A DNA stretch of 64,000 nucleotides from Thioalkalivibrio nitratireducens DSM 14787 (GTDB lineage: Bacteria; Pseudomonadota; Gammaproteobacteria; Ectothiorhodospirales; Ectothiorhodospiraceae): assembly GCF_000321415.2 (NCBI RefSeq), contig NC_019902.2, forward strand, positions 868,001-932,000, given 5' to 3'. Below are positions 7,977 to 17,822 of this stretch, one piece after another. The stretch's first letter is position 1. The number at the start of each line of letters is the position of its first letter. Position numbers and translations under genes: made by a program. A model generated the notes under the pieces. The model was not told the DNA's origin. It worked only from the letters and a program-made list of their open reading frames with translations, and ran no database searches.

Positions 7977-9313
7977 TGCCGGCACCACGGCTTTGCCTGA
8001 TCGAGGATGACCCGATCATGGGAGAGTCGCTCTGCGACCGCTTTGCTCTCGAGAGGCTGGAACACGACTGGTTCCGGGACATTGCCAGTGCCGGGGCCGC
8101 GCTGCGAACCCGGGAATACGCAGTGGTCGTCAGCGATATCCGCTTGCGGGACGGAACGGGCGATGCGCTGTTCGAGTCACTGCGCGCCGAGGGTGTGGCG
8201 ATGCCGCCATGGCTGTTCATCACCGCCTTTGGCGCCATCGACCGCGCGGTGGGGCTGCTCAAGCAGGGTGCGGCCGATTACATCACCAAGCCCTTCGACC
8301 TTGACGTGCTCGTCGAGCGGCTTCAGGGCTACCTGGAACCCATGGTTTCCGATGCAGCCGGGGAGCGCCTGGGCGTGTCACCGGTAATGCGCCACTTGGC
8401 CGGCCTGCTGCCACGGCTGGCGCGCCATGCGACCACGATGCTGATCACCGGCGAATCGGGCGTGGGCAAGGAAGTGGTGGCCCGGGAACTGCACCGCCTG
8501 GGCGAGGACGCCGGTGCCCCGTTCGTGGCCGTGAATTGTGGCGGACTGAGCGAGTCCCTGCTGGAAGCCGAACTGTTCGGACACGAGAAGGGCGCGTTCA
8601 CCGGGGCGCTGCAGCGCCGTCCGGGCGTCTTCGAACAGGCCCATGGCGGGACACTGTTCCTGGACGAAATCGGCGACATGCCGCTGGCGATGCAAGTCAA
8701 GCTATTGCGCGTGTTGCAGGACCGTCAGGTCACGCGTGTGGGCGGCAGCAGCAGCCGGGAGGTGGATTTCCGTCTGATTTGCGCCACGCACCGGGATCTG
8801 CGCGCCGAGGTGCAGGCGGGGCGGTTCCGTGAGGACCTGTTCTATCGCATTCACGTGATTCACCTGCGCATCCCGCCGTTGCGTGAGCGGCGCGACGACA
8901 TTCCGTGGCTGGCCCGCCGGTTTCTCGCGGAAGCGGGCGGGCGTGGCGGTGAGCCGGTCAAGCACCTATCGCCGCAGGTGGAGCAGGCACTGCTGACCCA
9001 CGAATGGCCCGGCAACGTCCGTGAACTGAAGAACGCGATCGAGCGCGCGTGCGTGCTGAGCGCCGGTGACCAGTTGATGCTCGAGGCCTTGTTCGACGAT
9101 GTCATCACCGGGCCCGTGGAGGTGGAGGGTTTTGGCAGTGCAGACCTTCACGGCTACCTGCGCGCCTGCGAGCGGGGCTACATCGAGAAGGCGTTGGCCG
9201 CAAATGAAGGCCGCATCACGATAACCGCCGAGGCCCTGGGCATCAGCCGCAAGAACCTCTGGGAACGCATGAAACGCCTGGGCATCCCGGCCCTGGAACC
9301 CGACAAGGGCTAA
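7973..9313 (+). CDS. arxR: Sigma-54-dependent response regulator (ArxR type)
   Basis: A 446-residue NtrC-family activator. The receiver domain carries the phospho-acceptor D55 (VVVSDIR) and K106 (YITKPFD). The AAA+ domain has Walker A GESGVGKE (160-167), the sigma-54 contact loop GAFTGA (207-212), Walker B FLDEIGD and an arginine-rich FREDLFYRI. The C-terminal Fis-type helix-turn-helix reads ITAEALGISRKNLWERM. It overlaps the kinase gene by ATGA. Its likely targets are the paired repeats at 4900-4960 and the sigma-54-like promoter of the divergent arx operon. Confidence 0.88.
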   Translation: MMPAPRLCLIEDDPIMGESLCDRFALERLEHDWFRDIASAGAALRTREYAVVVSDIRLRDGTGDALFESLRAEGVAMPPWLFITAFGAIDRAVGLLKQGAADYITKPFDLDVLVERLQGYLEPMVSDAAGERLGVSPVMRHLAGLLPRLARHATTMLITGESGVGKEVVARELHRLGEDAGAPFVAVNCGGLSESLLEAELFGHEKGAFTGALQRRPGVFEQAHGGTLFLDEIGDMPLAMQVKLLRVLQDRQVTRVGGSSSREVDFRLICATHRDLRAEVQAGRFREDLFYRIHVIHLRIPPLRERRDDIPWLARRFLAEAGGRGGEPVKHLSPQVEQALLTHEWPGNVRELKNAIERACVLSAGDQLMLEALFDDVITGPVEVEGFGSADLHGYLRACERGYIEKALAANEGRITITAEALGISRKNLWERMKRLGIPALEPDKG

Positions 9314-9354
9314 CCCCGCTCGGCGCGGTCCGCGCAACGGCGGTATTCGCTCCA

Positions 9355-9487
9355 TGTAGGGAGGAAGAGTCCGAAGGCTGTCATCCGCCCTTCTCACGTC
9401 AGGGTTGTTCCGACCCCTGGTTGTTCCGACCCCTGGCGCATTCCCCGGTACCGCGGCGAATGACGCTGCGTTCTTGCGCCCTCCGGG
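9355..9487. repeat. Degenerate REP-type repeat with a 16-bp tandem duplication
   Basis: The left arm (GTAGGGAGGAAGAG, then TCATCCGCC) and right arm (GAATGACGCTGCG, then CGCCCTCCGGG) match the repeat family seen better preserved at 42080 and 57889. Between the arms GGTTGTTCCGACCCCT occurs twice in tandem (9403-9418, 9419-9434). This element fills most of the gap between arxR and the sulfurtransferase gene; no terminator with a T-run is seen. Confidence 0.6.
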
Positions 9488-9578
9488 TTGCCGGATCGGG
9501 AACCAACGGCGCCTTCTGCGCAAGAACCCGGGCAGGATCGCTAGAATCCCGCCCGGGTTACCTGTTGTCTTCATCCGC

Positions 9579-10514
9579 TCAAAGGGCGTGCGCGGCGTCC
9601 CAGGGTTCGTCACCCATCACCACCGGCAGCGACAATTCGTTGCCCCAGTGGGCCCAGCCGCCGTTGTAGAGGCGTACGTCCTCGTAGCCCAGCGCCTTGA
9701 GCTGGATGTAGGCCATGGTGTTGCGGAAGCCGTCGTGGCAGTAGGCGTAGACGGTCTTGTCCTTGGGGATGTCCGCGTACATCGCGGCGACCTGGTCGAG
9801 CGGGCGCCACTTCTGACCGTCGGTGCCCTGCAGGCCCTCGACGTTGACCGCACCCGGGATGTGTCCGGCACGGACCGCGCCGTTCATCACCTCGCCGGTG
9901 TACTGGTTTTCCGGCCGGGCATCGAGCAGCACGATGTTGGGGTTGCGCAGCGAGTACACGTCGCGGTAGATGTCGGTCCACTCGATCACCAGCCCTTCGC
10001 GGGCGGGCTCCAGGGTCACGTTGCCGGGGGTGACCTCGGGGGGCTCGGTGGAGAGATCGTTGAAGGCCTCCCATTCCGTGGTGGCGCCGTCCATGATCTT
10101 CACGCGCTCCATGTCGAAGCCGTAGAGATCCAGCAGGAAGTAGATCCGCGAGGCCAGCGCGGTACGCGAGTCGTCGTAGATGACGACCAGCGAATCGTCG
10201 TTCACGCCCCAGCCGCGCAGCGTCTCCTGGAACGCCTCCATGGACGGGTAGCGCATCACCGGCACCGCGTGATTGTCGCCGAGGTCGGCGAAGCGCTGGA
10301 CCTGCCGGGCCCCCGGGATGTGGCCGACGCTGAAGTACCGGCTGGGGTAGTAGCGGACCTCGAGGAGCACCAGCGATGGGTCATCGATGTGGTCCTCGAG
10401 CCAGGTCGAGTCGACGAGGAAGCCGGGCCGGTCGGCCTTGGCGGCGGTGGCGAACAGCAGCAGGCCGGCGAGCAACGCGGCCCACTTGAATGGGGTGGTG
10501 GTTCGAAGATGCAT
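9579..10514 (-). CDS. Periplasmic tandem-rhodanese thiosulfate sulfurtransferase
   Basis: A 311-residue protein with a signal peptide (residues 1-27, cleavage after AAKA) and two rhodanese domains. The C-terminal domain has the catalytic cysteine C259 (YAYCHDGFRNT). The N-terminal domain has aspartate at the matching place (VIYDDSRT, D114) and is probably inactive, as in TST/SseA-type enzymes. It would move sulfane sulfur from thiosulfate or a similar donor to a thiophilic acceptor in the periplasm. AGAGGA precedes the ATG at 10514. It stands alone, convergent with arxR, and no obvious partner lies next to it. Confidence 0.85.
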   Translation of the reverse strand: MHLRTTTPFKWAALLAGLLLFATAAKADRPGFLVDSTWLEDHIDDPSLVLLEVRYYPSRYFSVGHIPGARQVQRFADLGDNHAVPVMRYPSMEAFQETLRGWGVNDDSLVVIYDDSRTALASRIYFLLDLYGFDMERVKIMDGATTEWEAFNDLSTEPPEVTPGNVTLEPAREGLVIEWTDIYRDVYSLRNPNIVLLDARPENQYTGEVMNGAVRAGHIPGAVNVEGLQGTDGQKWRPLDQVAAMYADIPKDKTVYAYCHDGFRNTMAYIQLKALGYEDVRLYNGGWAHWGNELSLPVVMGDEPWDAAHAL

Positions 10515-10656
10515 CGTTGCGGAATCCTCTCTTGGGTTGGTGTCGAGGCGCGCCCGCCAAAGCTGCCGGAGGGTGCGCCGCCAGGCGGCACCTCTGGCAC
10601 TCCGGGCACCGCAGTGCCGCGCGTCGGCAGGCCGGCTTCCGGAAGGGAGCACGAGT

Positions 10657-10797
10657 ATGGACGAATTCCTCGCCGATATCCTTCCCGGCAGGCAGGTCCA
10701 CATCCGGCCGGCGACTCTGGCGCACTCCAATGACGACCGGGTGGTGATGCACCCCGCCGCGCACACACCGATTCCAGGAAGCGCCGATGATGACTGA
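10657..10797 (+). CDS. Possible 46-residue protein or gene remnant upstream of the permease pseudogene
   Basis: A short frame with a plausible GGAAGGGAG ribosome site whose TGA overlaps the ATG of the following permease remnant (ATGACTGA), an arrangement typical of coupled genes. The peptide (MDEFLADILPGRQVHIRPAT at its start) matches no family I know. It could be a genuine small gene or the tail of a larger one already lost. Confidence 0.3.
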   Translation: MDEFLADILPGRQVHIRPATLAHSNDDRVVMHPAAHTPIPGSADDD

Positions 10798-11061
10798 CTC
10801 CTTCCAATGGTTCGTCGATTGGCTCGCTTACGGCGTGCTGGGCTTGTCGGCCGAGACGCGCTTCGGGACCGCACTGTGTTTCTTCGTGATGGACATCCGA
10901 AGATCTTCTTCCTGTTGGTCGTAGTGATCTACATCATGGGGTGGATGCGCGCCTTTTGTGAGTCCGGAGCAGGTACGGTGCTACGTGCGGGGCCGCTCGA
11001 AGGTGGCGGCGCGTTCCACGGCGGTAGGACTGGGTGAGGTGACCCCGTTCTGTTCCTGTTC
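10787..11061 (+). pseudogene. ArsP/UPF0718-type permease, frameshifted and truncated
   Basis: The start reads like members of the DUF318 permease family (SFQWFVDWLAYGVLGLSAET), including ArsP organoarsenical exporters. After VMDI the frame is lost; another frame continues as KIFFLLVVVIYIMGWMRAF, and a third as VSPEQVRCYVRGR and GEVTPFCSCS, the family's conserved cysteine motif. Homology then stops at the edge of a 169-bp inverted-repeat element. At least two frameshifts and loss of the last 200 or more residues make it nonfunctional. Confidence 0.7.
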
Positions 11062-11230
11062 CTGGCAGCCTGTCGGACTTGGGCTGCTGCTACTGCGCCG
11101 GTGGGAAGAGCGGTGCATTTGTCTCTGATTTCTCGTTAGAGAGAACCACCATGCGCCTCGAAATCATGAAAAAATTCCCTCGCTCTCCCACGCGGCTCGC
11201 TACGGGCAACCAAGTCCGACAGGCTGCCAG
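11062..11230. mobile_element. 169-bp MITE-like element with 21-bp perfect terminal inverted repeats
   Basis: Bases 11062-11082 (beginning CTGGCAGCCTGTCGGA) are repeated exactly, inverted, at 11210-11230. The inside is only about 127 bp and codes for nothing recognisable. The left end falls exactly where the permease homology stops after its FCSCS motif, so this looks like an insertion. The source transposase is not in the window. Confidence 0.7.
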
Positions 11231-11528
11231 TGTTCATCCCCGACTGCTCGTTCGCTCTTGAATCCGGGGCGGGAGGTTGGCGAGCGTTGCGGAATAGTCT
11301 GCTCACTCGTGCGTCCCATTACCCTAATGGCTGCATGGTAGAAGGGCCGGGACAACGCGGGCGAGTTTTGGCGTGAAGGCGCGACCGTCCGAAGGAAGGG
11401 GGCGCCCCTGGTGAGCACGGAGCGCATCGCCGCGGATCATGAGACGTGATCCGATATGGCTCCCGCCAACCGTCACCATGCGGACCCAGCAGTCGGCAAA
11501 CATCATCCGCCAAGAGAGGAAAATTCTT
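11231..11528. other. No gene found between the inverted-repeat element and the phosphatase gene
   Basis: Nothing is supported here apart from the ribosome site AAGAGAGGAAAA just before the next gene. It could include the eroded 3' part of the permease, but no convincing match was seen. Confidence 0.4.
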
Positions 11529-12131
11529 ATGAAACGTTCGTTGACGCCCCCGTTTCTCGGATCGTTGGTTGCGGCTGCAACCCTGATGTTGGCGGCGGGA
11601 GCTGTTGCTGCCGGTGAGGAAGGGGTTCTGTGGAACGCCCTCGCCGAAGGCGGCAAGGTCGTAATGATTCGGCACGCCGCGACCGAGGAGGCGAGTGCAG
11701 AGGTCTCGATGAACCTGGCCGAGGACGGTGACTGCTCGAAGGAGCAGAACCTGACGGAGGCCGGGCGTGATCAGGCAAGGGTGTTGGGGGATCGGTTCCA
11801 GGACCATGAAGTGGCCGTTGATGGGGTGCTGAGCAGCCAGTATTGCCGTGCCCGTGAGACCGGGGAGCTGGCCTTTGGGAGATACGAGGCTTGGAACGCC
11901 CTGAACCTCGCGGAAGCTCTGCCTGCGGATGACGCGGAATTCCTGATGGAGGACGTCCGCGAGCGGATGGGGGATTTCGAGGGGGATGGGAACCTCGTGA
12001 TGGTGACCCACCGGAGCAACATCAACACCATCACGTTCCGGCAGACCGAGCCGGGCGACATAGTCGTCGTCGAGCCGGACGCGTTCGGCGGATTCACGGT
12101 GCTCGGCACCATCGCCTGGGAAGTCGACTGA
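11529..12131 (+). CDS. Secreted histidine phosphatase-family protein
   Basis: A 200-residue protein with a signal peptide (residues 1-28, MKRSLTPPF...GAVAAG). The RH motif of the histidine phosphatase superfamily is present in MIRHAATEEA, and the second catalytic histidine lies in MVTHRSNI, so the active site looks intact. It acts in the periplasm on an unknown phosphorylated substrate; Ais-type lipopolysaccharide phosphatases are the nearest comparison I can offer. AAGAGAGG is placed well before the ATG. It lies alone between an eroded permease and a convergent redox gene. Confidence 0.8.
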   Translation: MKRSLTPPFLGSLVAAATLMLAAGAVAAGEEGVLWNALAEGGKVVMIRHAATEEASAEVSMNLAEDGDCSKEQNLTEAGRDQARVLGDRFQDHEVAVDGVLSSQYCRARETGELAFGRYEAWNALNLAEALPADDAEFLMEDVRERMGDFEGDGNLVMVTHRSNINTITFRQTEPGDIVVVEPDAFGGFTVLGTIAWEVD

Positions 12132-12396
12132 GCTTGTCCCCGGGAGTCGCGCCCCCACCCGGCACCGCGGATTCTTCTGCGGCCAGAACTCCCCCCACTT
12201 GTGGGCGAGGGCTGGGGAGGCGCAGTGCAGCGCCGGGTTACACTCGCCCTCATCTCCGCCCTGCGCCCTGTTGTTCCGGGCATCCCGCCCTGCGCCCTTG
12301 GAACCAGTCTTGGGCTGTTCGAAATCCGGTCCCAGCGGATTCGTCTCGCATGCGCGCGACGGGAGTCGCTTCGCTTGATGCTGGCCGGGACGTCGT
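12132..12396. other. GC-rich gap between convergent genes
   Basis: No gene, no T-run terminator. It holds C-rich direct repeats such as CCGCCCTGCGCCCT occurring twice near 12260-12300, resembling the G/C-rich dispersed repeats elsewhere in the window. Confidence 0.35.
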
Positions 12397-13692
12397 TCAG
12401 GCCGCGGCGAAGCGCCGGTGCGCCAGGATGATCATTCCTGCCAGCAATAGGGAGCCCGCGAATACCAGCAGCGTACCGCCGACGTCGTTCATCAGTTCGG
12501 GGTTCAGCGCCAGGACCAGCGCGAGGGCGACCATGATCAATCCACCGACGAGTTTCAGCACCCGTCCGTGGCTCTCTTCGAACCGGCCCATTCGCAGCGT
12601 GACGAGTGCGGCGACGAACACGACCAGCTCGATCAGCAGGTAGATCAACAGGTAAATGCCCAGGAGCAGCAGGAAGGCCAGCCCGGCGATGTTCTGGTCG
12701 GCGACGATCCCGCTCCAGACCACGGGGAAACCGGCGGTGCAGGGGAGTTCGACGAGCGCGATGCCCGCAGCCATCACGATCGTGGCCACGAGCAGGCTCA
12801 GGCCGGTCAGACGCCGGTCCATCAGGCCGCGGATACCCTTGTAGATGCCCGGTTTGTGGCTCTCGGCAATGGTGAACGAGGGGCCGGTACGGAACCAGAA
12901 GTAATCCTTGATGTTCACCAACCCGAAGGTCAGCGCGAACGCGGCCACCAGCCACTGCACCCAGGTCAGGTACAGCACATAGTTGAGCACGCTGAACACG
13001 CCCGCGATGAATGCTCCGTAAATCAGGGCTGTGGTGGTCAGGAAAGTGATGCCCACCAGCGCGATGCGCCCGCGCGATCCGGAGTGGATCACCAATCCCA
13101 GAAGCAGGGCCAGTACCCAGAGCGAACAGGGATTCAGCCCGTCGATCAAGGCGATCAGCGCCGTTGTCAGCACCACGGGCTGCACGCTGAGATTCACCGA
13201 CCCGAGCAGGGGGATGTCGAGGTTGCGCGCGGCCGGAGGAACGGCCGAGACGGGGCGCTGCTCCGGAATCGCTTCGATCGCCGCTGCCTCTGGGGCGCGC
13301 TGCGCCTCGGTTGCCACTTGCGCAATCTCGGACTGCACCGTCGCCTCGATCTCGCGGCGAATATCGGGTCCGTCGCCGATCCATGCCTTTCCGCCGAGGA
13401 AGATCGTCGGCACCGATCCGGGATCGATACCGTGAGCGAGCGCGAGGCCGATGAAGAGGCGATGATGCTCCCGCGTCCGCGAGATCTCGCGTTCGTCGAC
13501 AGTCAGTTCCGGGTAGCGCTGTTCCAGTTCGCGCAGGAAAGGCTTCTGGTTGATGCAATGTGGGCAGGTCTCGGACCAGAAGACGTACATCCGCGCCCCG
13601 GTTTCCGGGGAATCGGCCGCTGCCGTCGCGGGGAGTCCCAACAGCGAGAGCAGGGCGGCCAGCAACACGAGCACGCGTTCCACACGGCGCAT
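12397..13692 (-). CDS. Thioredoxin-fold / CcdA-like membrane fusion protein
   Basis: A 431-residue protein: signal peptide (1-26), a periplasmic thioredoxin/DsbA-like domain with redox motif CPHC (C43, C46) and VPTIF (cis-proline), a linker, then six or more membrane segments of the CcdA/DsbD type with the two membrane cysteines C189 (GLNPCSLW) and C318 (VELPCTAGFP). The two parts together could carry reducing power across the membrane and deliver it in the periplasm. The start at 13692 has AGGAG at good distance. It is divergent from the CBS gene. The physiological partner is unknown; the nearby arsenic and sulfur genes are only a hint. Confidence 0.8.
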   Translation of the reverse strand: MRRVERVLVLLAALLSLLGLPATAAADSPETGARMYVFWSETCPHCINQKPFLRELEQRYPELTVDEREISRTREHHRLFIGLALAHGIDPGSVPTIFLGGKAWIGDGPDIRREIEATVQSEIAQVATEAQRAPEAAAIEAIPEQRPVSAVPPAARNLDIPLLGSVNLSVQPVVLTTALIALIDGLNPCSLWVLALLLGLVIHSGSRGRIALVGITFLTTTALIYGAFIAGVFSVLNYVLYLTWVQWLVAAFALTFGLVNIKDYFWFRTGPSFTIAESHKPGIYKGIRGLMDRRLTGLSLLVATIVMAAGIALVELPCTAGFPVVWSGIVADQNIAGLAFLLLLGIYLLIYLLIELVVFVAALVTLRMGRFEESHGRVLKLVGGLIMVALALVLALNPELMNDVGGTLLVFAGSLLLAGMIILAHRRFAAA

Positions 13693-14036
13693 CGGCATCT
13701 CCTCGGCGGTTGCCTGCCTCATTCTGACGACCGGCGCCCTTCGGTTCCAGCGGCCAGCATCGGTTGGCGGCAGAATCGCGATCATGATCTGGGTCAACCA
13801 AAGGCCGTCGGTGGGCAACGGCGCTCGCTTGTGGTGCGGTGTGCTTACCGCAATCCTCGATTCCGGCCTTTCGATGCTCGTCGCCGTCGGATGCATCCGA
13901 TGAGCGGTAGAAGGGGGCGAGCGGTCCCTGTTTCCGGTCGGTTTGCCGGGCATCAGCCCGGACTCCTAAAATCCTGTGGGGCAGGCTCGGCACCCCGAGG
14001 CTCCCTGTGGGTATCGCCACTAGCCAGGAGAGTCCG
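13693..14036. other. Divergent intergenic region, no gene seen
   Basis: The 344 bases between the redox fusion gene and the CBS gene should carry both promoters, but I could not pick a convincing pair of boxes. The ribosome site CAGGAGAG for the CBS gene lies at the right end. Confidence 0.35.
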
Positions 14037-14519
14037 ATGCGCGTTCGCGAACTGATGACCCCCGCCCCGGTTACGGTGCCCTCCGAAATGCCGGTGGATG
14101 CGCTCGTCGACCTGCTGGTCGAACGGCGCGTCAACGGCGTTCCCGTCGTGGACGCGGACGGTGTGTTGCTGGGCATGGTGACCACCGGCGACCTGATTCA
14201 CCGGGTCGCCGACGCGCGCGTCGAGGACCGGGGGTCGTTCTGGCGCGAGTCCTTCTACAAATCCGTTTTCCGCCCCAACGGGCCGGAGCCAAACCCGGCC
14301 GAGGGCGCGACAGCGGCCGAAGTAATGAGCCGTAATCCTGCCTTTGTGGCTCCGTCCGATGACATGGCCGTCGCCGCCCGGCTGCTGATCGAGCACCGGG
14401 TGAAGTCCCTGCCGGTGCTCGACAATGGCCGCCTGGTCGGGATGATCTCGCGGCTGGACCTTCTGCGCTGCCTGCGTGCACACCCGGAATGCTGCAATCC
14501 GTTCCTACGCCACGACTGA
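14037..14519 (+). CDS. CBS-domain pair protein
   Basis: A 160-residue cytoplasmic protein of two CBS repeats (MTPAPVTVPSEMPVDAL with GVPVVDADGVLLGMV, and MSRNPAFVAPSDDM with SLPVLDNGRLVGMIS) split by an insert of about 35 residues. Such stand-alone pairs usually bind adenosine nucleotides and regulate a partner. AGGAGA lies before the ATG at 14037, preferred over a start ten codons earlier. It is 54 bases upstream of arsB in the same direction and may be cotranscribed with it; a regulatory link to ArsB is speculative. The C-terminus ends with the Cys pair HPECCNPF. Confidence 0.85.
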   Translation: MRVRELMTPAPVTVPSEMPVDALVDLLVERRVNGVPVVDADGVLLGMVTTGDLIHRVADARVEDRGSFWRESFYKSVFRPNGPEPNPAEGATAAEVMSRNPAFVAPSDDMAVAARLLIEHRVKSLPVLDNGRLVGMISRLDLLRCLRAHPECCNPFLRHD

Positions 14520-14573
14520 CTGCATCGACCATCGCACTTCTCGCTCCCTCCACCTCCCGCCGAAGGATCCGCC

Positions 14574-15866
<1,293 letters not shown>

Positions 15867-15935
15867 CGTTCATGACGCAGGGGCCAGCGGCGGCCAGGAA
15901 AGCGCCCCGGTGTCCGGTGTAGAGAGGCTGTGAAG

Positions 15936-16034
15936 CGTAGGGCGGAAGAGGCCAAAGCCGTTTGGCGCCGCGGTGGTCGTGGGCACAGGGGGGCTGGTGA
16001 TGCCTTTCGGGGGATGCCCTGCGCTCTTCCGCCC
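15936..16034. repeat. REP-type repeat replacing the 5' part of arsD
   Basis: The left arm CGTAGGGCGGAAGAGGCC and right arm GCGCTCTTCCGCCC match the family. The right arm runs directly into the sequence that still resembles ArsD. Confidence 0.6.
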
Positions 16035-16035
16035 G

Positions 16036-16328
16036 GCAAGTCTGCCGCGCGTTCGACGTGGCCGGGGCCGCGCGCAGCGGCCTGCGAATCGATCGAATCA
16101 ATCTCGCAGCCGATGGCCTCCGTGGAGAACGAGGTCGTGCGCCGGATCCTGGAGCGTTCGGGTGAGGAGGCACTTCCGGTAGTGCTGGTCGATGGATGGC
16201 TGGCGCTGACCGGCCGCTACCCGACCCGAAGCGAACTCGCGCGCTGGGCAGGACTGCCACAGCCGGCGCGGGAGTTCAGGATCACTCCGGCTGCCTCGTG
16301 TTGCGGTGGCGAGGAAAGGGGCACCTGA
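16036..16328 (+). pseudogene. arsD: Decayed arsD (arsenic metallochaperone)
   Basis: The last 75 codons clearly match the ArsD C-terminal half: QPMASVENEVV, LPVVLVDGWLALTGRYPTRS, ELARWAGLP and the terminal CCGG, in the frame ending at 16328. The N-terminal half with the CC and CxxC-type cysteines is missing; only scattered similarity remains in another frame (RIDRINLA) and a REP repeat occupies the rest. No intact start exists. It follows arsB by 170 bases, the order of an arsBD-like remnant. Confidence 0.7.
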
Positions 16329-16576
16329 TTATCACGAAACCTCCGCAGCGAGTGCGACGCCGTGCGGCATCGGTCGTCATTGCGAGCGTAGCGCGGCACT
16401 CATGCGCGCAGCGCATTGAACAGCCGAAGGCTGGCCCGCAGGGTGAGCGCAGCGAATAATCCAGGCGGCGCGGGGAGGACTAACGCCGTTTGGATCGCCA
16501 CGTTGCTTCGCTCCTCGCGATGACGGTGGTTTCGATGACGGCCCGTTCCAATTTGCGGAGCTTCCCTGATAATCAG
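16326..16576. mobile_element. About 251-bp MITE-like repeat (family 2), complete copy
   Basis: Both ends carry TGATTATCA followed by AACCTCCGCA or AAGCTCCGCA, facing inward. The body contains GTCATTGCGAGCGTAGCG and GATCGCCACGTTGCTTCG with CGCGATGACGG. Partial copies occur at 22722, 61493 and 61766. Confidence 0.65.
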
Positions 16577-16703
16577 GAAGGGGCAAGGCATGAACGCACC
16601 CCAGCCCGGCTTCCTCGCCGACCCGCCGCGTTTCCTGAGCAGTCTCGGGCAATGAGCTGAGGGCCTCGCGACGGGTCGGTGCCGGGCGTCTCCGCGCGGC
16701 AGG

Positions 16704-17043
16704 TGCCGGGGCAAACGGGAGGAATACCTGCGAAGTCAGCAGCTGTACTCTAGACTGATCTCGAGTTTCGACCGCTTCGACGCGGTGCGACTCGATCTGG
16801 ATGCCGAGACACCGGTGGTCGCGCCAGCGGGAATCCGCACCACCGCGCGCGATTGGGGACGGGAACTGGACATCCACTGGGCCCCGACGCTCCTGTTCTT
16901 TGACGAGATATGGTGAGCAGATCATCCGCATCGAAGCGGTCGTGGGGCTGCACCGCCTGAGCACGACCATGGACTACGCCCCGATCCGGGCCTACGAGGA
17001 GTTCCCGACCAATCGGCGCTGGCGTGCGGGTAACGTGGAATAG
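16704..17043 (+). pseudogene. Thioredoxin-like (SoxW/TlpA-type) gene, frameshifted remnant
   Basis: One frame reads REEYLRSQQLYSRLISSFD, FDAVRLDLDAETPVV, and ends LLFFDEIW at a stop; another frame picks up at once with YGEQIIRIEAVVGLHRLST and RAYEEFPTNRRW. Together they match the C-terminal two thirds of thioredoxin-like proteins of the SoxW group, with a one-base shift near 16914. The CxxC end is missing: only one cysteine remains at the start. A nonfunctional relic. Confidence 0.65.
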
Positions 17044-17202
17044 GTCCTCGTTGACGGATTGAACGACACCCCGTCGGACGCCGTGTCCGACGGGCGCGGC
17101 GCGCGTTCGTCTCGCCGTACCGGTTGGGTGTTCGCCGGGCGAGCCGGGGGGGGTCACCCCGCGGTTCGAGTGCCCGAACAGCGAATGCGGCGGCGGGCGC
17201 CC

Positions 17203-17646
17203 TCAGGCGTGTTGCGCCATCCCAGTTCCCTGGTCGACGCGCCGCGCCAGCGGGTAGAGTTCCTCGCACTCGGCCTGGATGCGCCGGGAGACCAGCCGGA
17301 AGATGTCCTCGGCCTCGGAGGTGAAGCGCTCGTGGTTGTCGATATGCAGCCCGCGACGGCACCAATGGCCGACAAAATCGTTGAACAGCTTCTTGATTTC
17401 CTTCTCGCCCTCGAGGAAGCGACGGGCCGTGTTGTTGACCGCGACGTCCTGGTGAGTCAGCAATTCGCCATAGATCTGGGTGTTGTTGCGCTCGAAGTGT
17501 TCCTGCACGCGCGCGACGTAACGGTCGAGCAGGCTGCTTGCGATTGCGGTATCGCAGAGTTCGCGCTCCCGGATCAGGTGTGCCAGCACCTTGGTGAGTT
17601 CGGCAATCTCGTGATTCTGGCGGTTCAGCGTGTCCATCGAAAGCAT
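17203..17646 (-). CDS. Hemerythrin-like HHE-domain protein
   Basis: A 147-residue all-helical cytoplasmic protein with histidine/glutamate patterns of the HHE family: NHEIAELTKVLAHLI, VQEHFERNNTQIYGELLTHQD, GHWCRRGLHIDNHERF. Such proteins bind a di-iron centre and act in oxygen or nitric-oxide sensing, storage or repair. GGAGGAC precedes the ATG at 17646; an ATG three codons later is possible. It is not in an operon. The exact ligand set was not worked out. Confidence 0.75.
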   Translation of the reverse strand: MLSMDTLNRQNHEIAELTKVLAHLIRERELCDTAIASSLLDRYVARVQEHFERNNTQIYGELLTHQDVAVNNTARRFLEGEKEIKKLFNDFVGHWCRRGLHIDNHERFTSEAEDIFRLVSRRIQAECEELYPLARRVDQGTGMAQHA

Positions 17647-17822
17647 CGTGCAAGTCCTCCATCGGTGGTCAAATCGCGGGAACGCCGTGTACCTGTCGGC
17701 CTCTGACGGGCCTTTGTCACGTCGTTTCGCGGCTACGGGTTCCCCTGTTGTCCAGGGTGCGGGCCGGGATCTCCCGGGATCCGGGGTAGTGGCATAGGTG
17801 CAGCGGCGGGCGTGGCGGGGCT

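Noticed and set aside
11771-14185. Very long frame (804 codons) opposite the phosphatase, CBS and redox-fusion genes
   Set aside because: It runs across several well-supported genes in shifted or opposite frames, has arginine/proline-rich composition and no family similarity; a shadow of high-G+C coding DNA.
15912-15924. GAGGCTGTGAAG next to the REP copy near arsD as another end of the 171-bp element
   Set aside because: The match is short, the second end and the TGC flanks are missing, and the position in the repeat differs.
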